A DNA stretch of 12,500 nucleotides, from the NCBI RefSeq assembly GCF_964340395.1, contig NC_135566.1, forward strand, positions 1,555,001 through 1,567,500. The letters are read 5' to 3'. The notes under the pieces are model-generated. The model saw nothing but the letters and a program-made list of their open reading frames with translations, searched no databases and had not been told where the DNA came from. Numbering within the stretch: the stretch's first letter is position 1; each line of letters begins with the position of its first letter. Source of the DNA: Glandiceps talaboti. Taxonomy: Eukaryota; Hemichordata; Enteropneusta; Spengelidae. Position numbers and translations under genes: made by a program. Positions 1 through 8,266 of this stretch are shown here, piece by piece.

Positions 1-144
1 TAAATGTACTGGTCCACCTGAAAGCACCGGACTCGGCATCATTACTGTCATTACTGTCATCCTCAACCGTGTCGCCTCCCTCTGCATACGCCATGAACTG
101 AAATTTGATGTTGTCGCCGTGTTCAGGGAAAAAACAATCGACTC
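1..144 (-). CDS. Exon 7: end of DUF4430 domain 2 and acidic linker, cut by the window edge
   Basis: After a TTTACAG acceptor, phase 1, it reads GVDCFFPEHGDNIKFQFMAY, matching exon 4 (FFPEHGD against YYPEDGD). It then runs into an acidic stretch rich in Asp, Ser and Asn (EDDSNDSNDAESG). The frame stays open to the window edge. A possible donor, CAG then GTGGAC, lies at 12-17 and would end the exon at 18. I cannot tell which is right. Cys230 has no counterpart in exon 4. Confidence 0.7.
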
Positions 145-1671
145 CTGTAAATAGTAAAAAGAGTGAAAATTATGAGAATGGTCAAGAAAAAATTGGCATT
201 TGATAATGGTCCAGCAATGAAAGAAATCATTCTCGCTATAAGCAGTGACATCGATATCATTATCGCAAACCAGAGCTGTTATTTATTCCACCATACTGCG
301 AAATAACGTTTAAAAGGTACGTCTTGGACGGTGCCGTAAAAGAGGGTGGGGTTTATGACGATGAGTGACATAACTGCCGTAAAAGAGGCTATAGTTTACG
401 ACGATGGGTGACATAACTGCCGTAAAAGAGGATGGAGTTTACGAGGATGAGCGACATAACTGCCGTAAAAGAGGCTATAGTTTACGACGATGAGTGACAT
501 AACTGCCGTAAAAGAGGCTGTGGTTTACGACGATGAGTGACATGAATTGGATTAAACTCAGTTAATGTTGACGGAAGGGATGGGGATATGGGTGTGGTGA
601 AGTAATTAACATCGTATGTGCATTCTTAAAGAATTATCTGATAACAGCCACAGATAGAGGGTAATAGCTAAAGACAATTATTGTGAATAAATAATAGTAA
701 CTAATAACGAATAAATAAATTACACTCAACATTAGAATTAAACATTCAAAAGTAGTTTTAACACAGAGAACAGACTATATTCACGACTTTTCACCAAAAG
801 CACGTGTTGATTGATTGTATTGCTTGAGTGAGATGAAACGATGTAGAATGACGTTTTTATTTACCCTTGTCTAAAAACTTGTCGTTGTTGTATATTCCCC
901 AGAAAAGTTTCTTTTCCATGTCAGCCCAGATGTCATAAATGGCTTCGACATAGTGACCAAGTCTGGCATAGGTACTTGTAACAAAACTGAAACACAAGAA
1001 AATCATGTATAAATACAATATTGGTTTGTCATATTTCAGAAAATATCGGAAAAAATATGTGCACTCGTGTCTAAATACCGTTGCTGTTAAAGAAGGTACG
1101 AGAACAGTGGCGAGAAAAGACGGGATTTATTAATTTGTGAAACGGTGTTGATGTATATATTTTTAATTGTCAACTAGATTTATTCCTTTTCCTTTACTTA
1201 AAGCGATGATCTGATAAATGTTCATTATCATGCACGTATTACTCACTGGCCAGAATATTCGTAATTGCAGTTTCGTATATAACGCAACAAGGAACTAGTG
1301 AGTCATTCACAGTTAGCAGAAAGTGGTCGTGTCACGTGATAAAGGTGTCTTTGTGACGTCATATGATAGCTAGTATAACAACCACACAGTGAAAAAAATG
1401 GTGATCTTGTACGCAATGCAAATGCAGTTTACTAAATGTCTATCAGCTCTCATATAGGTAAACGTGTAAAACAAACGTCGCTTACTTGAACTCGTGGTCC
1501 GTCATATCCTCCAATTTGAGTAAAACTTGGTAGAGACTAGTTCCGCGATTCACGTAATCCAACTTGTACGAACCCAACACCTTGTCCTTATCAAGTTGGT
1601 TGATTATTGTAACATTTACAGACAAATCTGAAAAACAAAATTATTTGAAAAATTCTCATTTCACCGAGAGA

Positions 1672-1702
<31 letters not shown>

Positions 1703-1709
1703 CATACAT

Positions 1710-1742
<33 letters not shown>

Positions 1743-1872
1743 TACATACATACATACATACATACATACATACATACATACATACATACATACATACATA
1801 CATACACACACACACATACATACATACATACATACATACATACATTATAGAGATAGACAGACAGACAGACAG

Positions 1873-1906
<34 letters not shown>

Positions 1907-3806
1907 TGATGATTGTGACTTACAAGTCATATACTTCCATATGATGTGATCACCGTCTTCGGGATAATATGAGCTGACACCTGAAAAGTAGCAGACATAA
2001 TCCAAAAATTAATAAACATAGATTGTACAAGGATATGTATGTTCTAGCACTTTAATATACTGTAGTATTGTGTCTGTCTCTGCTGCGAATACGTTGACAA
2101 TCAACTTGACAAAAATTGTGAAAAAAAGAGCTGTTACAATGTTCGTCCAGCAAAAAAAAATGCTCTATATATAATGTATATGATGTTCTCTTCTCGTCTG
2201 TGTATTCCCCCGATTTGAGTCGTCGTATTTGTTCCATCTTAGGTGACTTTGTGAAATTAATTCCTTTGAATAAACTTACCGACGTCTGAAAATCGGTTAA
2301 ATATATAGAAACCCCAAAACAGCCTTTCATCGACATTTTCCGATATACCGTTGATGGCGGTGATGTAATATCCCAGTCCAGGAAATTCTGTTGCAAGAAA
2401 ACTAGGAGCAAAAAAGTCAAGAAAAACTGTAATGAAAAATATGCAAGATTGTTTACAGTACCAGCCTTACTAGCTTTTAGATATATGTGACTAGACAACC
2501 ACGTGCACTATTCTAACTTTATTACCGGGCTCCGGAATGAAATAAAATTAACGGCTGAGTATGTTTTTTTTTTATTTCCCGCCCTGACTGGCCCGTATAG
2601 ATGGTATAGCATTGTGAACAAAGTATGCCACAAATAAAAAAAATATCGACTCGAACAGTCGAAATATCTTCGGACGTTTGGAATATTACGCAGCAGCGAT
2701 GAAGGAATGCAACCATAATGCAAACGATAAGTTTACCTAAATTCGCCTGGGTTTTCCTCTTCTATTTTCACCATGACATCGTAGGCATTAGAACCACTCG
2801 GCACTTCAGTAACGTACGAACCAAGACGTTCGTACGGTTTGTTGATCTCATCAAAGACGGTCAGTTTGACGGATACAAGTTCTTCTGTTGCATCAGTTGA
2901 ATTATTTTGACCTAAAAATAATGTAAATGGAGAATTAAATGAAATTATCCTGATCATTGACACAAATGTAATGTTTAACAACGGAAACATGTATCGTCGT
3001 AAGACATCAGGCCTCTTTACGGCACCGTCCGAGACGCACGAAATGCGTCCGAGTCAACAAAAGCGGCAACCGGTTTATATATTTCCCGGATCGAAAAAAA
3101 AATATTGGCTGGCTTACGAGAATTGACAGGAGTCATTGTGTTAATACTAATGATTTGGAAAAGACTAAAAAAAGCAATCAAATATAAACAAACAAACAAA
3201 CAAACAAACAAACAAACAAACAAACAAACAAATACTTTATAGTATGATATAATATAAAATAATTCCCCTGCACTATATATGAGAACACTACATGTACATA
3301 CAATGTGACTTTAGTGTCGTTGACATGCTCAGTAGTATAAGTCAATTTTTGAATGCAATTGTTGTTGTGTAAAAACCATAAGAGAAATCCCAATAGCTGA
3401 CAGCCACATATAGACTAGAGAAAGTCGAGGTAGATGAAATACACTACGTTACACTGACATTAAACGAAAGTGAAACTCTTATGATAAACCCATAATATAA
3501 CTCAAACTAGTTTATTATGTTTTACGTATATCACTCGATGTGTTCTATACACACTCAAAATCAAAGTTTGTTTTCAATGTGACCGGGTAGTACAGATGGA
3601 GATGGCCCGCTGATGACATACATTACTGACTTATCGACAGCTAAAACAACTATTGACACGTTAAACTTTGAAATAAAGTATTTTCAATATCAAAAATAGC
3701 ACAAAGTAACGATAAATGAGACTACTAAATCTTTACAATACCTACCGTTGATACATGATATTGATGACAGTACGAAAATCGTCCACCAAACTAGAGAGTT
3801 TGCCAT
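1..3806 (-). CDS. Secreted protein with two tandem DUF4430 (transcobalamin C-terminal-like) domains, 3' end missing
   Basis: Seven exons join in frame: 3746-3806, 2737-2911, 2280-2401, 1924-1980, 1486-1627, 865-986 and 1-144, giving about 274 visible residues. Residues 1-20 are a signal peptide (MANSLVWWTIFVLSSISC). Domain 1 (about 32-136) has VPSGSNAYDV at 57-66, GYYITAING at 89-97, LFWGFY at 106-111 and YYPEDGD at 124-130. Domain 2 (about 140-243) has the matching VNRGTSLYQV, GHYVEAIYD, LFWGIY and FFPEHGD. These are the landmarks of DUF4430, the beta domain that closes over cobalamin in transcobalamin and intrinsic factor. The alpha-barrel of those proteins is not seen before the domains, so B12 binding should not be assumed. 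Intron phases are 1,2,1,1,2,1. Inference: an extracellular protein of unknown ligand. The family call rests on remembered motifs, not on a search. The gene continues beyond the left edge. Confidence 0.8.
332..543 (+). repeat. 43-bp minisatellite, five copies, in intron 6
   Basis: About five head-to-tail copies of a 43-bp unit begin TGCCGTAAAAGAGG and contain TTTACGACGATGAGTGACAT. The middle copies differ at only a few positions. Copy 1 is preceded by CGTCTTGGACGG, which is not repeated in later copies but recurs beside a single unit at 3008-3036. The copies are contiguous with no spacers. The array lies wholly in intron 6 (145-864). Confidence 0.9.
865..986 (-). CDS. Exon 6: DUF4430 domain 2 core
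   Basis: It is a 122-nt exon, phase 2 to phase 1, with a TTTCAG acceptor and GTAAAT donor. It aligns with exon 3 without gaps, and by hand count 14 of 40 residues are identical. LG, Y, AI and LFWG-Y are retained. The Asn-Gly of the GYYITAING motif is replaced by Tyr-Asp (GHYVEAIYDI), so this copy has diverged at a normally well-kept loop. Confidence 0.8.
1486..1627 (-). CDS. Exon 5: first third of DUF4430 domain 2
   Basis: The acceptor is GTTTTTCAG and the donor GTAAGC. The exon enters in phase 1 and leaves in phase 2, as exon 2 does. It encodes LSVNVTIINQLDKDKVLGSY followed by KLDYVNRGTSLYQVLLKLED. This aligns with exon 2: SVNVTI to SVKLTV, LGSYKLDYVNRGTS to LGSYVTEVPSGSN, and LYQVLLKLED to AYDVMVKIEE. 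NVT is a possible N-glycosylation site. Confidence 0.8.
1673..1906 (+). repeat. (TACA)n/(CA)n followed by (GACA)n microsatellite in intron 4
   Basis: TACA repeats with two short CA interruptions run from 1673 to about 1845. A short ATAGAGATA spacer follows, then GACA repeats to 1906. Open frames across it on both strands are artefacts of the 4-bp period. The tract takes up most of the 296-bp intron 4 (1628-1923). Confidence 0.95.
1924..1980 (-). CDS. Exon 4: end of DUF4430 domain 1
   Basis: It starts after a CTTTTCAG acceptor and ends at GTAAGT in phase 1. Its 57 nt encode VSSYYPEDGDHIIWKYMT, matching the final strand of DUF4430, where a Tyr-x-Pro-x-Asp-Gly-Asp turn precedes an alternating hydrophobic strand. 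Confidence 0.8.
2280..2401 (-). CDS. Exon 3: DUF4430 domain 1 core
   Basis: The acceptor is CTCCTAG at 2402-2408. A nearer CAACAG is the obvious alternative, but it breaks the frame from exon 2. With the chosen acceptor the 122-nt exon reads through FLATEFPGLGYYITAING and LFWGFY to a GTAAGT donor in phase 1. GYYITAING and the LFWGFY strand are the most recognisable DUF4430 signatures. The exon has exactly the same length as exon 6, which encodes the same part of domain 2. Confidence 0.85.
2737..2911 (-). CDS. Exon 2: first third of DUF4430 domain 1
   Basis: It opens after a TTTTTAG acceptor and closes at AG followed by the donor GTAAAC. It enters in phase 1 and leaves in phase 2. It encodes a short Asn/Ser/Thr/Glu linker with an NNS glycosylation site near residues 23-25, then the beta strand SVKLTVFDE, then GSYVTEVPSGSNAYDVMVKI. 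The strand, Gly-Ser turn and amphipathic helix are the usual start of DUF4430. Confidence 0.85.
2990..3040 (-). repeat. Single dispersed unit related to the 43-bp minisatellite, in intron 1
   Basis: Read on the minus strand, it has CGTCTCGGACGGTGCCGTAA, then AGAGG, a short gap and TTACGACGAT. The same order of words starts the array at 320-375 on the plus strand. This looks like a dispersed repeat whose relative was amplified in intron 6. Confidence 0.65.
3185..3232 (+). repeat. (AAAC)n microsatellite in intron 1
   Basis: About twelve AAAC units with no interruption. The open frame on the minus strand made of FVCL repeats is a product of this tract. The rest of intron 1 (2912-3745) is AT-rich with no coding signal that I can see. 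Confidence 0.95.
3746..3806 (-). CDS. Exon 1: start codon and signal peptide
   Basis: The first ATG after a TATA-type promoter opens MANSLVWWTIFVLSSISCIN: a short polar start, a hydrophobic core with two Trp, and a small-residue Ser/Cys region suited to signal peptidase cleavage. The exon ends at a GTAGGT donor in phase 1, so the next Gly codon is split across intron 1 (2912-3745). No other Met lies in this short reading frame. Confidence 0.8.
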
Positions 3807-3926
3807 GTTTCGTATTCAATTTTGTTGCAACAGGCAGTCTTAGTTTAAAAGCAGATTACCCACAGTCCCAGTACGTTTTTCAGAGACAGTCGTCGGCTGA
3901 ATAACATGAAATACGTATTGTTCACG

Positions 3927-3934
3927 CTTATATA
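3927..3934 (-). promoter_or_regulatory. TATA box of the DUF4430 gene
   Basis: On the minus strand this reads TATATAAG, about 120 bp before the ATG. A TTCAGCC initiator-like site lies about 35 bp further on, with its A at 3898. That would give a 5' UTR of roughly 90 nt. A reversed CCAAT motif lies at 3943-3947. Position and motif fit well, but no transcript evidence is available. Confidence 0.5.
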
Positions 3935-4541
3935 CGGAGTTTCCAATGACAAGAACGTCCGGATTGTTATTATCGAGTACCTATATATGTCAGCATGACA
4001 CACTTCCTCGATTCTCTGAACTGAATCATAGTTTGGATATCGGCCAAAACAACATGGCGACCTTTCGCCCTGACATGTAAGGACAAAACACACTTTGTGT
4101 GTAAAAAGGACAGCCTCTAGTTTGGAGTTCCCTAGTCTCTTCAGACGATAATCTCAGTATTGTTAAAAGGAGAAGTACTAAGTTATGTCACGTTTTTTAA
4201 AATCTTGTCAATTTCACCAAACTTTTCAAAAATATTCTACAAAATTTGTACTTTGTAATATAATAATGTTTGAAAACAGGGTGTTATAGTACTTGTTTCC
4301 ATGGTAACAATTTGTGTAAAGAGGTAATCAAATACTCATAAAACCACTATATTGTCCTTACAAGTAAATATTTAAATGACTTTTCTGGGTCCCTAGGCAT
4401 ATTAAAGAAAAGCATGCTACTAAGACAAATCAGCTTCGCATTTGATCGCATTTGTACAAATATTACTTAAAATGAAATTTAAAGTGTTCTTCATTTCTTA
4501 AACCAAAGCCAAAAACAAAGCTAATTCTCAGTCTTGTATAG
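3935..4541. other. Intergenic stretch between divergent DUF4430 gene and LamG relic
   Basis: Apart from the promoter elements next to 3935, I see no gene, RNA or clear repeat. The region is AT-rich, and the open frames in it are short and have no recognisable residues or splice context. Confidence 0.5.
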
Positions 4542-5189
4542 CTCCCACATCCAGTTTCCTACATCGTCGCAAACCACGGCCTGTTTTACGGCAACGTTCT
4601 TAACGAGCCTCCCACAGTACTTATTTCGAAATGTAGTGGTAGAAATAATAATTCTGGTTTGCGAGAATGATTTCCTAATAATGGTGCCTTCGATACAAAA
4701 TATTCCATTACTCTCCTGGCATACATTTACTTCACTGAACCTGATCCAGACGGTCCTATTTTCAATTACGATAGTGATTACTGGGGTGTCCATTTCTGGC
4801 TGATGGCGCCAAACAAAGTATTTGCCAGGTTTATGTCTCGAAACATGGTGTTCACAGAACCAGCACTAGTACAAGCGGATGAGTTGAATCTATATGAATG
4901 GAACTTTGTTGGCGGATCATACAACTATGGAGATGACAAACTATGGCTCAATGGCAAGGAAATAGCAACCAAATATATTGGCAACATTGCGATAGCTACA
5001 CAGTTTGAAGCACGAATGGGAGCACGTCTTGGAGATGAGAGATGTTTTAAAGGAATGATAACATGTATGCAAATATACGATTCGGGCTTTGACAACAGAA
5101 CAAATACAGGCTATCCAGATGGTTTTAACCATCAGCATTTTGTAGTAGCGAATATGAGCATACCGTATCAAAACGACATGAAACTTTAA
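4542..5189 (+). pseudogene. LamG/concanavalin A-like domain, decayed copy or relic exon
   Basis: One frame is open from just after a TAG at 4539-4541 to a TAA at 5187-5189, broken by a single TGA at 4668-4670. Before the TGA it has YGNVLNEPP and SGRNNNSGL. After it come FPNNGAFDTKYSIT, DGPIFNYDSDYWGVHFWL, WNFVGGSYNY, LWLNGKEI, MGARLGDERCFKGMITCMQI and YD. This order matches the LamG-type jelly roll common in secreted and adhesive proteins of invertebrates. Homology on both sides of the TGA argues that the stop is a lesion, not intron sequence. No AG acceptor can restore the frame there. The longest Met-initiated piece is 4803-5189 (128 residues), but that Met lies inside the domain. No signal peptide or start is seen. 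The alternative is the last exon of an unusual gene. Confidence 0.65.
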
Positions 5190-5203
5190 TCTCTTTGAAT
5201 TTG

Positions 5204-5209
5204 AATAAA
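5204..5209 (+). terminator. AATAAA polyadenylation signal after the LamG frame
   Basis: A canonical AATAAA lies 15 bp after the TAA stop. There is no genomic poly(A) tract behind it, so a processed retrocopy is not indicated. The close spacing suggests the LamG copy keeps the 3' end of its parent gene. Confidence 0.4.
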
Positions 5210-5473
5210 TTTGAATCCTGGATTTAGGAAAACATGATGACGTCACGTATTTTGGGTGGGAATGGGATGACGTGGTGCTGTGTGTGGGTAATATAAAATA
5301 TGTCTTTCGTTAGAATAACTATATATATATTGCAATCATTTTATTATATCAATATTTATTTGGTATATATGCTAACATTATTATATCAACAGTTATTAAT
5401 GTCATGATGCTGTTGTTATTTTGCCCGCTCCTTACTTCCTATCCCCCTCTTCTTCTAGTACTAGGAAGTGAAC

Positions 5474-5510
5474 CACATCTCAATGTTAGAAATCGTTACA
5501 TTGAGATGTG
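5474..5510. repeat. Perfect 13-bp inverted repeat (hairpin)
   Basis: CACATCTCAATGT at 5474-5486 is exactly reversed and complemented at 5498-5510, with an 11-nt loop between. The surrounding 5210-5690 is AT-rich intergenic sequence with no gene that I can support. Confidence 0.8.
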
Positions 5511-5687
5511 TCTATATCTTTATGAGAGTATTGAGTTAAATATTTGTGCCCTATAACACTTGTTGATTGGTTTTTAATTTTAATAGTGAATCATTTGCAT
5601 AATTACATCATTTTGGTAATTAGGCAATATTGTAAGAATGCAAGCTTCAAATTATATATAAGTTCGACGCATGCACAAACGTATAGA

Positions 5688-5751
5688 TAGACAATCAATC
5701 AATCAGACATACAGACAGGCAGGCAGGCAGGCATATGACATCAATCAGACA
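5688..5751 (+). repeat. Degenerate tetranucleotide repeats
   Basis: Short runs of CAAT, GACA and CAGG units follow each other (AATCAATCAATCAGACATAC, then CAGGCAGGCAGGCAGG). The tract looks like an old mutated microsatellite. Confidence 0.7.
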
Positions 5752-5985
5752 GAGGGTAGGTAACCTTGCAAGTCTTGCTGGAAATAGCAAGATGTGCCAA
5801 AAATGTTATGTCTGACGTTCCCGTAAAGTATTATGAAATGAAAGATTGGACACACACTGTCACAATGGTCACATTCCTTCACCCAATTAGGGTGTAAATC
5901 ACAATTTTTTGGCGCCATTTTGGTGACCACTACCGGTGACAAGTCAAAGTTGAGAAACAAGATCATCTGATAACGTGTGAGTACA

Positions 5986-6027
5986 TGCGCGCGCGTGCGT
6001 GTGCGTGTGTATGTATGTGTATGTGTA

Positions 6028-6090
<63 letters not shown>
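5986..6090 (+). repeat. (GC)n/(GT)n alternating purine-pyrimidine tract
   Basis: The tract passes from GCGCGCG to GTGCGTGTGC and then (GT)n with a few TATG units. It alternates purine and pyrimidine for about 105 bp with few breaks. Open frames crossing it on both strands are repeat artefacts. Confidence 0.95.
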
Positions 6091-6567
6091 CACTCAGGAA
6101 GGAGCTTGTACAAACGCAATGTTTGTTATTTGTAGCATTCTTATAACAGAAAATGGTATAACCTGCGATTTCTATAATTTCTTGATTAGTGCAATGACAC
6201 CTCCTGATAAACTTAAACAAAAGTCTGAGATTTTTTGGTACTGAACCCATAGACAGTGGACAGAAGTTTTTCCCCACTGTATAACCCAAATTGATGCGTA
6301 TATGTGACCCTGGTAAGGCCTTGTCAGTGGTTATTAACGTATTTGCATACTCATAAACAATTGCGTGGGCGTTGTTGTAAAGCTTTTCACTACGAGCGGG
6401 TGGGATCAGTTGGTGCATGGATGCGATATTGGTGTTAGGGAAACGACTGCCAAGTTAAACAACGTGTGCAAATCTGTAAGTATAAATATACATACGTCTT
6501 TGGTTACACACATTTAAAATATTGAACTTTCGGATCATTAAAATTTGTCAAGTTCAGGGGGTCATAG
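6091..6567. other. Intergenic sequence without a recognisable gene
   Basis: Open frames here are continuations of the GT-repeat frames and have no family features. I see no repeat structure. Confidence 0.45.
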
Positions 6568-6733
6568 ACACTTTTTGTCATATAACCTTAGCATTTGGGT
6601 GTTTGAGACGCACACAATTCTTGTTTGAGACACACACAATCCTTGTTTGAGACACACTGAATCCTGGTCATAAGACGCATTTGACGTTTTATGCAATTTA
6701 CTCTAACACAGAACACATCAAAAGATGCGTTAG
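6568..6733 (+). repeat. Left inverted end of the foldback element
   Basis: It pairs with 7906-8079. It differs from it by scattered substitutions and by the loss of a short CTTAGCATT-like segment near 6673. It includes three 22-bp subterminal units at about 6600-6665. Confidence 0.8.
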
Positions 6734-7298
6734 TCGGAGGTGACTTCTTCAAAGCATCCTGCTTTACACACTGTTACAATTTCGTGTGGTGTCTAAGACA
6801 CACTAACTTCTGGTCTGTCGAACAGAGTAAATTGTTGACATTAACTCCGCTTTCAACGTTGAAGAGAGCGCTAGAGCAGTCAGTAGACGTCTACTACGCG
6901 GTGTCCAGTGTTTTCGGTGACCATCCCGCTTTCCACTGATGTTTCTCGTGTCTCCTTTTTCACCCCTCTCTCGCTGTGTCTTTTCGTAGAGTACGTACGT
7001 CCAGTGTCTACATCAAATTTTAAAAAGTGGTGTATGATACGCTCAAACTTAAATAAGTCTTCATCCAAATTAGATGGTACTCGACTCTGCCGTGATAGCA
7101 GTCGTCCCTTGAGCGAAACGCGTACACCGTCTGCGAGCATGACTACCGTGAAAGTGACTCTTCAGAATCGCAATATCACAATTTTCTTGGTCGCGGTCCA
7201 ATGGATGCTTCGCATCTCTTCGGCCATCTAGGTCCATGGAATCGTAAAAAGGGGATACTTTATCAGATCACCCTCCGAGAATATGGGTACGATGCCCC

Positions 7299-7407
<109 letters not shown>

Positions 7408-7562
7408 GTTTTTGAAGTGATTTTCTCCCAGATTCACTATATAAAAAAAAGGGGGGGTTCTTTTTCATTGAAATATTAACTGGAAAAGGGGTACATATGA
7501 AATTTCGCTAACAAGCCGGGGTACCCACCAATCCATGATCGAACGACTGCCACTGCCGGGGC

Positions 7563-7576
7563 CGCGTCGCGACGCG
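7563..7576. repeat. 14-bp perfect palindrome with six CpGs
   Basis: CGCGTCGCGACGCG is its own reverse complement and contains six CpG dinucleotides. It lies in an otherwise modest-GC repeat region inside the foldback element. Confidence 0.8.
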
Positions 7577-7660
7577 TCGGAGAGTCATGATCAGAATTGT
7601 ACGGGGTGTTGGTCACCGAAAACACCCGTCCTGTAGACTACCCGAACTGTCAATCCGTGT

Positions 7661-7841
7661 TGACGGCCCTTTGATATGTGCTGTTTTAGAGTAAATTGTT
7701 GCAGAAAATGCCCAAATGCTAAACTCTTATGACCAGGATTCAGTGTGTTTCGAACACCTCAATTCTGGTCATAAGACCTTAGCATTTGGTTGTTTTCTGC
7801 AACAATTTACTCTAAAACAGAAGACATCAAGGGTTCCGTCA
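7661..7841. repeat. Large internal hairpin made of element-end sequence
   Basis: The arms 7661-7738 and 7763-7841 are near-perfect inverted copies. They share CTGTTTTAGAGTAAATTGTT, then GCAGAAAA, CCAAATGCTAA and CTTATGACCAG. The loop TGTGTTTCGAACAC is itself self-complementary. The same words lie in the outer ends of the element, so this is a back-to-back junction of two element ends that lack their outermost bases. Confidence 0.8.
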
Positions 7842-7905
7842 ATGAGAGTTGATGCAGACACAAGTTGGTGTGGTTTCGACTGGAGTGTTTGTTTTGTCGC
7901 CTGGA

Positions 7906-8079
7906 ACTGACGCATCTTTTGATGTGTCCTGTTTTAGAGTAAATTGTTGCACAAAACGGCAAATGCTAAGGTCTTTTGACCAGGATTGTGTGTGTTTCGA
8001 ACAAGGATTGTGTGTGTTTCGAACAAGAATTGTGTGTGTCTCAAACACCCAAATGCTAAGGTTATATGACAAAAAGTGT
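7906..8079 (-). repeat. Right inverted end of the foldback element
   Basis: Its reverse complement matches the left end along almost its whole length. The subterminal units here read TTGTTCGAAACACACACAAT, where the left end has TTGTTTGAGACACACACAAT, so each end's units have partly evolved together. Confidence 0.8.
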
Positions 8080-8266
8080 AACATCGTTTGAAATGCTTAA
8101 ATAATTAGACTCTCTCACATCCTCGTCAGCATCGCAATACGAAGTTAAATACATAAACTTACACTCTAAGAGGTCTTCATGATCAGCTACAGCATGGAAA
8201 ACAAGAAATTATCTCCACCCCCTCCTCCAAGAAAAGAAGAACAAAAGTATATAACTTTATGTATAA

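Noticed and set aside
332-543. CRISPR-like direct repeats
   Set aside because: The units touch each other without spacers and lie in an intron of an animal gene; this is a minisatellite.
1564-2005. Open frames rich in HTYI or VCMY on both strands
   Set aside because: They are readings of a TACA/GACA microsatellite within intron 4, with no protein-like composition outside it.
2522-2723. Minus-strand open frames between exons 2 and 3
   Set aside because: They lie in intron 2, have no domain features, and are not flanked by usable splice sites in phase with the gene.
4668-4670. TGA as a selenocysteine codon in the LamG frame
   Set aside because: I see no SECIS-like structure behind the stop, LamG domains have no selenocysteine at this place, and the frame has no start, so a nonsense lesion is simpler.
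4750-4750. A splice acceptor ending at 4749 (CTGATCCAG) that would make the downstream LamG part a normal exon
   Set aside because: The pyrimidine tract is fair, but the sequence before it already encodes clear LamG residues in the same frame, which an intron would not do.
4803-5189. A complete 128-residue gene starting at the ATG at 4803
   Set aside because: The Met lies inside the LamG fold and homology continues upstream of it, so it is not a natural start.
5745-6418. His-Thr and Val-Cys repeat open frames
   Set aside because: They arise from the GT/CA tract, and the flanking residues match no family.
6880-7231. Overlapping open frames inside the foldback element as a transposase
   Set aside because: No catalytic or DNA-binding motif is visible on either strand, and both frames are short.
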